From DYEC01 sp034434695 (lineage in GTDB: Bacteria; Chloroflexota; Anaerolineae; Anaerolineales; Anaerolineaceae), in NCBI GenBank assembly GCA_034434695.1, contig DAOTYY010000050.1, positions 1 through 64,000 on the forward strand: a stretch of DNA of 64,000 nt, in the 5' to 3' direction. The position numbers and the translations under genes were made by a program. Position 1 is the first letter of the stretch; every line of letters begins with the position of its first letter. Below are positions 27,676 to 35,756 of the stretch, piece after piece. The notes beneath the pieces were generated by a model. The model searched no databases and was not told where the DNA came from. It worked only from the letters and a program-made list of their open reading frames with translations.

Positions 27676-28733
27676 TGGCACAAACTTCCGCACTACAGCG
27701 TCCCTTCATTTTTGACCTGAGTTTTACCCAACTTCAGGAAATCCTCACATCCTGGCAGGAACCAGCCTATCGGGCGGCTCAGATCTGGCAAGGATTGTAT
27801 CAACAACTCTGGCAGTCTCCCGAACAATTCAGTAATCTACCCAAACCCCTGCGTCAAAAACTGGCAGAGCGGTTTCAATTCTCCGCGTTGATTGCAGAAA
27901 ATCGACTACAATCCAGCGATGGCCAAACCGTCAAGATCATGTTTCGGTTGCCAGATGGTAAAGCAATCGAAACCGTTCTTATGCATTACAAACAACGGCA
28001 TACCCTGTGCATCTCAACACAATCAGGGTGTGCAATGGGATGTGTGTTCTGCGCAACTGGTCAGATGGGGTTTCAACGACACCTATCAAGAGGCGAGATT
28101 ATTGAGCAAGTGCTCCATTTTGCTCGTCAGCTCAAGATCATGGGAGAACAGTTGACCAATGTTGTTGTCATGGGAATGGGAGAGCCCTTCCACAACTATG
28201 ACGCCACCCTATCGGCTATTGATTGTCTAAATGATCCGCAAGGGTTCAGCATGAGCGAAAGACGTTTTACCATTTCAACCGTCGGGATCGTACCAATGAT
28301 ACGGCGCTTCGCTAGCGAAAAGCGGCAGGTGAACCTCGCTATCAGCCTACACGCCGCTAACGATGCGCTACGTTCCACTTTGTTGCCCATTAATCGTAAA
28401 TACCCATTATCAGAACTGATACAAGCCTGTCATGAGTATGTCAAACAAACAGGGCGCAGGGTAACTTTTGAATGGGCTTTGATCCGTGACGCAAACGACA
28501 CAGCCGAACATGCTCATGAACTGGCGCGGCTGATTAGGGGACTACTCTGCCACGTTAACGTGATCCCTCTCAATCCCACTCAGAAATATCCTGGCCAGTC
28601 AACGACTCGGCAGCGCGCAGTGAAATTTAAAGAAACATTGGAAAAAGCCGGCATCCCCTGCACCATTCGTATCCGCCGTGGCATTGATATACAAGCTGGC
28701 TGCGGGCAGCTTGCAATCCAGAGAATGTTATAA
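27675..28733 (+). CDS. rlmN: 23S rRNA (adenine-2503-C2)/tRNA methyltransferase RlmN
   Basis: 352 residues, radical-SAM enzyme that methylates C2 of A2503 in 23S rRNA. C119-AMG-C123-VF-C126 is the iron-sulfur cluster motif (CxxxCxxC), followed by GMGEPFHNYD and NLAISLHAAND, and a C-terminal Cys in IQAGCGQLA that serves as the methyl-carrier partner. Start shares the A of the upstream TAA. A -10 box for ftsY is embedded in its last codons. Confidence 0.96.
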   Translation: MAQTSALQRPFIFDLSFTQLQEILTSWQEPAYRAAQIWQGLYQQLWQSPEQFSNLPKPLRQKLAERFQFSALIAENRLQSSDGQTVKIMFRLPDGKAIETVLMHYKQRHTLCISTQSGCAMGCVFCATGQMGFQRHLSRGEIIEQVLHFARQLKIMGEQLTNVVVMGMGEPFHNYDATLSAIDCLNDPQGFSMSERRFTISTVGIVPMIRRFASEKRQVNLAISLHAANDALRSTLLPINRKYPLSELIQACHEYVKQTGRRVTFEWALIRDANDTAEHAHELARLIRGLLCHVNVIPLNPTQKYPGQSTTRQRAVKFKETLEKAGIPCTIRIRRGIDIQAGCGQLAIQRML

Positions 28734-28734
28734 T
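28726..28734 (+). promoter_or_regulatory. Extended -10 promoter of ftsY (leaderless)
   Basis: TGTTATAAT is an extended -10 element. Transcription would begin about 7 nt later, essentially at the ftsY ATG (28743); no Shine-Dalgarno sequence stands before that ATG. Confidence 0.55.
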
Positions 28735-28742
28735 GGTTAGCT

Positions 28743-29651
28743 ATGACAGATATCTTTTCAAAATGGAAACAGGGACTGGACCGCACTCGCAAAGTCGCGT
28801 TTGGACGGATTGCTAACCTGTTTGGCGCCACAGAAATTACTGATGAAATCTGGGAAGAGCTGGAAGCTCTTTTGATACAGGCAGATATCGGCATTAATAC
28901 TACAGAACAGATATTACAGGCACTTAAGAAACAGGTTCAAAAGGAAGGGTTGACCCAGGCAAAGCAGCTTCAGGATTACTTGCGCATGGATTTAATCAAT
29001 CGCCTGATGCCAGTACCTAAAGTTGGGCTGGATCATTACCAGCCTGCAATTGTATTGTTAGTTGGCGTCAATGGCTCCGGCAAGACCACCACCGCAGCCA
29101 AGCTTGGCAAGCTGTTCGCCGATCAGGGTAAAAAAGTGTTACTGGTTGCCGGCGACACGTTCCGTGCAGCAGCCGTGGATCAACTCCAAGTGTGGGGCGA
29201 ACGCCTGAATCTGCCTGTCATTGCTGGACAACCCAACGCCGACCCTGGTGCAGTTGCTTATGATGGAGTTCAGTCCGCTATTGCGCGCAAGATGGACCTT
29301 GTTTTTGTGGACACTGCAGGTCGGCTACATACGCGTTACAACCTGATGGAAGAACTAAAAAAAGTCTACCGCGTTGTTGGCAAAGCTTTGCCTGGGGCAC
29401 CACATGCGGTCTGGCTAATCCTTGATGCAACCACCGGTCAAAACGCTCTTCAACAGGCAAAAGCCTTTAAACAAGCCGTTCAGGTTAACGGTGTTATTCT
29501 AGCAAAACTGGATTCCTCTGCGCGCGGCGGCATGGCATTTGCCATCCAGCAGGAGCTTGGTCTGCCCATCCTCTACGCCGGCTTGGGTGAGAAGCCCGAT
29601 GACCTGCAGCCTTTCGATCGTGAAGCCTTTGTCGATGGCATTCTGAAATAA
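28743..29651 (+). CDS. ftsY: Signal recognition particle receptor FtsY
   Basis: 302 residues. GTPase that docks SRP-ribosome complexes to the translocon. Short N domain, then G domain with GVNGSGKTTTAAKLGKL (G1), DTFRAAAVDQL, DTAGRLHTRYNLMEEL (G3) and KLDSSARGGMAF (G4 region). It lacks the long acidic A domain of E. coli FtsY, as in many non-proteobacteria. It appears to be translated from a leaderless transcript. Confidence 0.95.
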   Translation: MTDIFSKWKQGLDRTRKVAFGRIANLFGATEITDEIWEELEALLIQADIGINTTEQILQALKKQVQKEGLTQAKQLQDYLRMDLINRLMPVPKVGLDHYQPAIVLLVGVNGSGKTTTAAKLGKLFADQGKKVLLVAGDTFRAAAVDQLQVWGERLNLPVIAGQPNADPGAVAYDGVQSAIARKMDLVFVDTAGRLHTRYNLMEELKKVYRVVGKALPGAPHAVWLILDATTGQNALQQAKAFKQAVQVNGVILAKLDSSARGGMAFAIQQELGLPILYAGLGEKPDDLQPFDREAFVDGILK

Positions 29652-29673
29652 ACAAAACCGATTTGGAGGTTTT

Positions 29674-30766
29674 ATGCAAGACCTGTACGAGAGAACCAAA
29701 TTGTGCTCCGAGAAACTCCACCATCTTTTGGAGCGTCTTTGACCTGGCTCGAATAGAGCAAGACCTTGAAGAATATCAAAAAAAAGCAGAACAACCCGAT
29801 TTATGGAACGACCCGGACACAGCCAAGCAAGTTATGAAAAAGCTGGCTGAATTGCGTGACGAAGTTGATAGTTGGCACAATCTGCAAAAACAAATTCAAG
29901 ATACGCTTGAGCTGGTTGAGCTTGGAGATGAGAGTCTTCGTAAAGAACTTGACTCTGAAATTTCAGATCTCGAGAAAGAACTTAAACGACGCGAATTAAA
30001 CATCCTGCTATCTGGTCCTTATGACAAAGGAAATGCTCTGCTGGCTATTCACGCCGGAGCTGGCGGCGTGGATTCGATGGACTGGGCAGCAATGCTGGAA
30101 CGGATGTACCTGCGCTGGTGTGAACGACGAGGCTACGAGACCGAGATATTGGACACCACCGAGGGAGAGGAAGCAGGGATCAAAAGCGTGACCATCGCCG
30201 TAAACGGACAATATGCTTATGGATACCTTCGCCCGGAAAAAGGTGTCCACCGTTTAGTGCGCCTTTCACCCTTTGATGCAGCTCACCGCCGCCATACCAG
30301 CTTTGCGCTGGTGGAAGTGTTGCCCGAAATTGCCTCAGAAGACCCTGAAATTCAAATCAATCCAGATGACCTGCGCATTGATATCTTTCGATCTTCCAGT
30401 GCAGGAGGACAAAACGTGCAAAAAAACGCTACAGCCGTTCGCATTACGCATTTGCCCACCGGTATTGTCGTTGCCTGTCAAAATGAACGGTCGCAAATGC
30501 AAAATCGAGAAAACGCTATGCGTGTTTTGCGCGCTCGTCTATACGAATTAAAGCGTGCGGAACAGGAGAAACAAATTAGCGAGCTTCGGGGCGAATACAC
30601 CAAAGCTGAATGGGGAAGTCAGATTCGTTCCTACGTTTTGCATCCCTATCAAATGGTTAAAGACCATCGCACAGAGTTTGAGGTGGGCAATGCTCAAGCG
30701 GTCCTGGATGGCGACCTGGACGGTTTTATTGAGGCATATTTGCGCAGCCCAACCAGGAAAACTTAA
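29674..30766 (+). CDS. prfB: Peptide chain release factor 2, with programmed +1 frameshift
   Basis: Recognises UGA and UAA stop codons. Translation starts at ATG 29674 (GGAGG upstream), reads 22 codons ending CTT, then meets TGA at 29740; a +1 shift continues as GACCTGGCT (D-L-A) to the stop at 30766. The remaining chain has the SPF codon-recognition tripeptide (VRLSPFDAAHRRH), the GGQ peptide-release motif (SSAGGQNVQKNATAVRI) and normal length. The shift makes RF2 levels self-regulating. Confidence 0.97.
29731..29743 (+). promoter_or_regulatory. prfB autoregulatory frameshift site
   Basis: GGAG, three nucleotides, then CTTTGAC: a Shine-Dalgarno-like stimulator at the spacing used in E. coli prfB, followed by the slippery CTT and the in-frame TGA stop at 29740-29742. 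Confidence 0.95.
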
Positions 30767-30802
30767 TCAAAAACGCGGTAAAATATCTGGCGCGTCTGAG
30801 AG

Positions 30803-30826
30803 AAACGGAGCCTGGCGCTCCGTTTT
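30803..30826 (+). terminator. Terminator after prfB
   Basis: AAACGGAGC-CTG-GCGCTCCGTTTT forms a compact hairpin ending in TTTT. Confidence 0.8.
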
Positions 30827-30859
30827 GTAATGTTGACTTAACATTGGTTGAGGAATTTT

Positions 30860-31552
30860 ATGAGTATCAAAGGGTTAATTTTTGATTTCGATGGTTTGAT
30901 TCTGGATACAGAGACTCCAGAGTACCACACATGGCAGGATATTTTTGGGACTTACGGGCTCCAGCTCTCCCTCGATATTTGGAGCAAACAATTGGGAACC
31001 TCATCTGACACATTCGACTTAGTCGTTCATCTGGGTCAACAACTGGGGCGAAAATTTACTCCAGAAGAAGTCGACCAAATCGTTGAACTTAAGAAAAAAC
31101 GAATAAACGAAAAACTATTTGAGCAACCTCCCTTGCCAGGCATCCGTGAATATATCGAGTCAGCCAAACGTACTGGCTTAAGACTAGGCATTGCTACCAG
31201 TTCGAGCCGAGCGTGGGTAAGTGGTCATCTTTTCAGATTGGGTTTGCTTGAATATTTCGATTGCATACGGTCAGCGGATGATGTTCAAAATGTAAAACCA
31301 CACCCTGAGCTATATCAGCGCGCTTTACAATGTTTGGCGCTTCAGCCAGAGGAAGCCATCGTATTTGAGGACTCTCCCAACGGCGTCACCGCAGCCAAAG
31401 CAGCAGGAATTTTCACCGTTGCAGTTCCACTCGCCCTTACCCAATCTCTAAGCTTCGATCACGCTGATCTTGTGCTAAAGTCACTGGCAGACCTGTCCTT
31501 GGAACAACTTCTTGCACAAGTGGAAAAAAGGCTGAACCAGCCAACAGTATAA
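30860..31552 (+). CDS. HAD hydrolase, beta-phosphoglucomutase-like
   Basis: About 230 residues. FDFDGLILDTETPEY (motif I with the DxD nucleophile pair), IATSSSRAWV (motif II), NVKPHPELY (motif III Lys) and VFEDSPNGVTAAKAAG (motif IV) with a C1 helical cap: a subfamily IA phosphatase or sugar phosphomutase. The ATG at 30860 has GAGGAA upstream; a TTG at 30848 is also in frame. Substrate unknown. Confidence 0.86.
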   Translation: MSIKGLIFDFDGLILDTETPEYHTWQDIFGTYGLQLSLDIWSKQLGTSSDTFDLVVHLGQQLGRKFTPEEVDQIVELKKKRINEKLFEQPPLPGIREYIESAKRTGLRLGIATSSSRAWVSGHLFRLGLLEYFDCIRSADDVQNVKPHPELYQRALQCLALQPEEAIVFEDSPNGVTAAKAAGIFTVAVPLALTQSLSFDHADLVLKSLADLSLEQLLAQVEKRLNQPTV

Positions 31553-31693
31553 AGGCTTGTTCAGATAAGTTTCACTTGAAAAACAACAATGGGGCATTAT
31601 ACTTATGATGAGCCTAAAGTATTAAATAAAAATTCCGACTTCCGATATGAAAAAGTCGCCAAATGATTGATGTGGGTACAATAGGACAGCTCG

Positions 31694-33907
31694 ATGAAAA
31701 TTGAAGACTTGATTGCCAGTCTGCCATCAAATTACACTGGCGCCGATATTGAGCTTATCCAACGTGCGTATCGTTTTGCCGAAATTGCTCATAATGGTCA
31801 ACAACGTATTTCTGGAGAGGCATACATTACTCATTGTCTTTCTGTTGCGAGTATCCTTGCCGAATTGAATGCTCAACCGGCTGTGGTTGCAGCCGGTTTG
31901 CTCCACGATGTTATTTCAGATACTCCAGCCACTCTGGAGGATATCCAACGAGAGTTTGGAGAAGAGGTTGCTGGTCTGGTCAATGGCATTACCAAACTGA
32001 CCAATTTGCCTTACACTTCACGCGCCGATCAACACCCATCTGAAATAGACGCACTTACTGAAGAAGAAGCTCTATCCGACGAAAAAAACGGGGGGGGCCA
32101 TGACCGCAGGCGGGAAATTCGTATCGAAAACCTGCGCAAAACATTCATCGCCATGAGTGATGACATCCGTATCGTGATCATCAAGCTGGCTGACCGGTTG
32201 CATAATATGCGCACGCTTGGTTACATGCCCGAATCGCAACGCAAACGTATCGCTCAGGAAACCCTAGATCTCTACGCTCCCCTCGCCAACCGCTTGGGTA
32301 TCTGGAGAATTAAATGGGAGCTTGAGGACCTTTCTTTTAGGTACATTAATCCAGAAAAATATCGAGAAATTGCCGAAAATCTTTCAGAACGTCACGCAGA
32401 TCGAGAAGCTCAGATACAGCAAATCCTGGAACGCCTGAGAACAATTATGCAACAGGCGGGCATCCAGGCAGAGATTAGTGGACGCCCAAAACACATTTAT
32501 TCAATCTATAAGAAAATGATTGAAAAAGGTAAACAGTTTGACATGGTGCGCGATGTACGCGGGGTGCGTTTGATCGTCCAGGACATCCCTTCTTGCTACG
32601 CAGCATTAGGAATCATCCATACCCACTGGCGACCCATTCCCAATGAATTTGATGATTATATTGCTGCTCCCAAAGATAATTTTTACCAGTCTCTGCACAC
32701 TGCTGTTATCTATGACGATGGTAAACCACTGGAAGTACAAATTCGAACAATAGAAATGCATCGCAATGCTGAATACGGGATTGCCGCGCACTGGAGGTAT
32801 AAAGAAAAATCCAAACACGACCAGGCCTACGAACAACGAATTAACTGGCTGCGTCGGCTGATGGAATGGCGTCAGGAAGCTCTTAGCGCGCAAGAATTTG
32901 TCGAAGGCGTTAAGTCAGACATCTTCGAAGATCGCGTTTATGTTTTTACACCCAAAGGCGATATTTATGACCTGCCAGCCGGTTCTACGCCAATTGATTT
33001 TGCGTATCACGTCCATACGGAAATTGGCCACCGATGCAGAGGGGCAAAGGTAAACAACAAACTGGTCAGTTTGGATTATGTGCTCAAAACTGGCGATCAG
33101 GTTACCATTTTAACAGCAAAACATGGTGGGCCGAGTCGGGATTGGCTGAACCCGAATCTGGGTCTTGTCAAAACGCAGCGCGCCCGCTCAAAAATTCAGC
33201 AGTGGTTCAAGCGGCAGGATCGTGAACAGAACCTGGCACAGGGCAAGTTAATGCTTGAGCGTGAGTTGCGCCGTCTGGGCATGTCTGATATCAACCTGGA
33301 CGAGCTAGCAAAATCATTAGAATACCGAACAGTAGATGATCTTTACGTGGCTCTTGGTTGCGGAGACCTTTCTCCCGCGCGCATCATCAATCGCCTTTCA
33401 GAATTGGAAAAGGCTCAAACTGATCCGTTACTTGCACCCCGCCCTTCGCAAGAAGTCAAAGACACCTCCGACACGGTAAGTGTTCGGGGGCTAAAAGGAA
33501 TCTTAACCAGTATGGCGCGCTGCTGCAATCCTACCCCAGGTGATGAAATTGTTGGCTATATCACCCGCGGGCGAGGAGTTACAGTCCACCGCAATGATTG
33601 CCCTAACATTCTGCGTCTCCCAAGCAATGAACGAATCCTCAAAGTAACATGGGGAGAACCACGTCAAACTTATCCGGTCAATATTGAAATAAAAGCCTAT
33701 GACCGACAAGGATTAATTGCCGACATCTCAGGCATTCTGAGCAGTGAGGGCATCAATCTGCTTGACATTAAATTCAAAGTATCTCAAAGTTACGCCTATA
33801 TGAATTTAGTCATTGAGGTGCATAATGTATCTCAGCTTAGCCGAGTACTAACGCGAATCGAAAATCTTCCAAACGTTATGGAAGCGTACCGCGTAAAACC
33901 TGGATAG
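31694..33907 (+). CDS. RelA/SpoT-family (p)ppGpp synthetase with altered hydrolase motif
   Basis: 737 residues. Order: HD domain (His47, His71-Asp72, LADRLHNMRTL with Asp167), synthetase domain (about 255-375), TGS domain (VYVFTPKGDIYDLPAG), zinc-finger-like region with ARCCNP, and a C-terminal ACT domain. Two motifs are unusual. The HDxxED hydrolase motif reads HDVISD, with Ser75 for the Glu. The synthetase loop has E318-F-D-D, the EXDD form of monofunctional RelA, rather than RXKD of bifunctional Rel/SpoT. A loop of about 35 residues (106-143) is inserted in the HD domain. Synthesis of (p)ppGpp is likely; hydrolysis is doubtful. Confidence 0.93.
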   Translation: MKIEDLIASLPSNYTGADIELIQRAYRFAEIAHNGQQRISGEAYITHCLSVASILAELNAQPAVVAAGLLHDVISDTPATLEDIQREFGEEVAGLVNGITKLTNLPYTSRADQHPSEIDALTEEEALSDEKNGGGHDRRREIRIENLRKTFIAMSDDIRIVIIKLADRLHNMRTLGYMPESQRKRIAQETLDLYAPLANRLGIWRIKWELEDLSFRYINPEKYREIAENLSERHADREAQIQQILERLRTIMQQAGIQAEISGRPKHIYSIYKKMIEKGKQFDMVRDVRGVRLIVQDIPSCYAALGIIHTHWRPIPNEFDDYIAAPKDNFYQSLHTAVIYDDGKPLEVQIRTIEMHRNAEYGIAAHWRYKEKSKHDQAYEQRINWLRRLMEWRQEALSAQEFVEGVKSDIFEDRVYVFTPKGDIYDLPAGSTPIDFAYHVHTEIGHRCRGAKVNNKLVSLDYVLKTGDQVTILTAKHGGPSRDWLNPNLGLVKTQRARSKIQQWFKRQDREQNLAQGKLMLERELRRLGMSDINLDELAKSLEYRTVDDLYVALGCGDLSPARIINRLSELEKAQTDPLLAPRPSQEVKDTSDTVSVRGLKGILTSMARCCNPTPGDEIVGYITRGRGVTVHRNDCPNILRLPSNERILKVTWGEPRQTYPVNIEIKAYDRQGLIADISGILSSEGINLLDIKFKVSQSYAYMNLVIEVHNVSQLSRVLTRIENLPNVMEAYRVKPG

Positions 33908-33924
33908 AAAGAAAAAGGTGTATT

Positions 33925-35172
33925 TTGAGCTCATATCTCTCTGTCAAAGAAGCCCAACAAAAAATTTTGTCAGCCTTTAACGTCAAACCAGTCGAATTTG
34001 TCGCACTCGAACAGTCCTATCGGCGAGTTTTGGCTCAAGATATAATAGCTAGCGTTAACCTGCCCCCATTTGACAACTCCAGCATGGATGGCTTTGCAGT
34101 GCGCACTGAGGATGTTAAGTTTGCCACTCAAGACAGCCCAGTCACTCTGCAAGTTGTTGCTGATATTCCAGCAGGAATCTCGCCCCAGTTGACTATACAA
34201 CCCGGACAGGCTGCGCGCATTATGACTGGTGCTCAGATGCCCAAAGGCGCTGATGCTGTCGTTCCGGTTGAATATACCGATGCCAGTCAAGACCCCAATA
34301 GTCGTTTACCCGAACAGGTACGCATCTTACATGCTCCACGTGCCGGTGAATATGTTCGTCCGGCTGGACAGGATGTTCAGATAGGACAAACTGTGCTCAC
34401 CGCTGGAAGAAAACTAAGCCCACAAGACATTGGCTTGTTGGCATCATTAGGAATTACTCCAGTCCCTGTTTACCAAAAGGCACGCGTGGCATTACTGACA
34501 ACCGGCGATGAACTGATCCAGCCCGATCAGCCTTTGACACCCGGAAAAATTCGCGACTCAAACTCCTATACAATAGCTGCTATGATTGAAATGTCGGATG
34601 CCATCCCTATACGGCTTGGGAACGCGCCAGATGATCCGCAGATTATTCAGAAATATCTGGATATTGCTGTAGCTCAAAAGGTTGATCTGATTCTTACCTC
34701 GGCTGGCGTGAGTGTTGGTACGTATGACTTTGTCCGAACGATTATCCAGCAGCATGGGCACCTAGAATTTTGGCGCGTTAACATGCGCCCAGGTAAACCA
34801 ATTGCCTTCGGTGCGTACAAGGGAATCCCGGTAATTGGGTTACCCGGCAATCCAGTGTCATCGTTCGTGGGTTTCATGGTATTCGTGCAGCCGGTATTGC
34901 AAAAGATGGTAGGCATTTCCCAGGAACGACATAGCTTGTTGCGCGTTAGACTGGCAGAACCAGTCGAAAGCGACGGTCGAGAAACCTACTTCCGTTGCTC
35001 AATCAGCATCCAGAACGGTATCCTTACTGCCACATTGGCTGGTCACCAAGGTTCCGCAAATCTGGCTGGATTGACCAGAGCAAATGCTTTACTAATTATT
35101 CCAGCTGGGGTAAAATCGCTCCCTGCAGGAGCTGAACTGGAAGCCTGGCCAATTACCAGTGATTTTGACTGA
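33925..35172 (+). CDS. moeA: Molybdopterin molybdenumtransferase
   Basis: 415 residues. Inserts molybdate into adenylated molybdopterin. FDNSSMDGFAVR, the MPT-binding TTGDELIQPDQPL...RDSNSY segment and GLPGNPVSSFVGF are MoeA signatures; C-terminal beta domain present. Start TTG with AAGGTG upstream, 17 nt after the relA-like gene. No other molybdenum-cofactor gene is in the window. Downstream lies a repeat element. Confidence 0.94.
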   Translation: MSSYLSVKEAQQKILSAFNVKPVEFVALEQSYRRVLAQDIIASVNLPPFDNSSMDGFAVRTEDVKFATQDSPVTLQVVADIPAGISPQLTIQPGQAARIMTGAQMPKGADAVVPVEYTDASQDPNSRLPEQVRILHAPRAGEYVRPAGQDVQIGQTVLTAGRKLSPQDIGLLASLGITPVPVYQKARVALLTTGDELIQPDQPLTPGKIRDSNSYTIAAMIEMSDAIPIRLGNAPDDPQIIQKYLDIAVAQKVDLILTSAGVSVGTYDFVRTIIQQHGHLEFWRVNMRPGKPIAFGAYKGIPVIGLPGNPVSSFVGFMVFVQPVLQKMVGISQERHSLLRVRLAEPVESDGRETYFRCSISIQNGILTATLAGHQGSANLAGLTRANALLIIPAGVKSLPAGAELEAWPITSDFD

Positions 35173-35186
35173 AATGTTTTCTGGAT

Positions 35187-35284
35187 GAGGGTGTTGAAAA
35201 ACAAAACACACTCCCTATATATGGCGGTAAAACAGCCTGTTTTTCGTATAGATATGCGCTATATATGACTTTTTCAACACTCTC
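35187..35284 (+). repeat. 98-bp dispersed repeat, copy A, with terminal inverted repeats
   Basis: GAGGGTGTTGAAAAA (35187-35201) and TTTTTCAACACTCTC (35270-35284) are inverted repeats with one mismatch. The interior contains ATATATGGCGGTAAAACA and TTTTTCGTATAGAT, both also found in inverted orientation near 41365-41455. It lies between moeA and the next promoter. It could be a non-autonomous mobile element; as RNA it would fold into a long hairpin and could also end transcription. Confidence 0.7.
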
Positions 35285-35299
35285 TTTTCCGGATAATTC

Positions 35300-35329
35300 T
35301 TGTAAATTCCATTAACATTGTGCTATTAT
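35300..35329 (+). promoter_or_regulatory. Promoter of the small acidic protein gene
   Basis: TTGTAA (35300-35305), 18-nt spacer, TATTAT (35324-35329). Confidence 0.5.
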
Positions 35330-35407
35330 CGCTCAACCGCAATTTCATTATAGATGCTGCTCTGGTAATACTTTTTAACAAAAAATAATTCTTTTCGGAG
35401 GAAATCA

Positions 35408-35638
35408 ATGGCCCGGATACGTTGTCATTATTTGGATTGTGCTTTTTTAGATGATGGATATTGCAGTGCCGCAGCGATTGAGCTGGACCCGGATAAAGGT
35501 TGTTTGACATATGAACCGACTTCAGAAGTCGAAACTAACGAAGAATGGGACGAAACTGAAGAACTGGAAGAATGGGAAGACCTGGAAGAGGAAGAAGAGG
35601 AAGAAGACCTGTGGGATGAAGATGATAGCGATTACTGA
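35408..35638 (+). CDS. Small Cys-containing protein with an acidic tail
   Basis: 76 residues. Four Cys (6, 11, 19 and 32) in the first 35 residues could bind a metal ion, somewhat like DUF1540-type small proteins. The last about 40 residues are almost all Glu/Asp/Trp. Strong ribosome binding site (CGGAGGAAATCA), its own promoter and its own terminator, so it is expressed alone and probably at a high level. I do not recognise the family with certainty. The charge suggests binding to a basic partner or metal buffering; that is inference. Confidence 0.8.
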   Translation: MARIRCHYLDCAFLDDGYCSAAAIELDPDKGCLTYEPTSEVETNEEWDETEELEEWEDLEEEEEEEDLWDEDDSDY

Positions 35639-35703
35639 TGAGTAGTTATCAGATAAGAAAAAACTTGATTTCCTTTGCTTTCAATCCACTCGCTATCTTC
35701 AAG

Positions 35704-35728
35704 CCCCGGTCGAATAACCGGGGTTTTT
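35704..35728 (+). terminator. Terminator after the acidic protein gene
   Basis: CCCCGGT-CGAAT-AACCGGGG hairpin followed by TTTTT. Confidence 0.85.
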
Positions 35729-35756
35729 CTTGGTAACTTGGAAGGTTAACAAAAAC

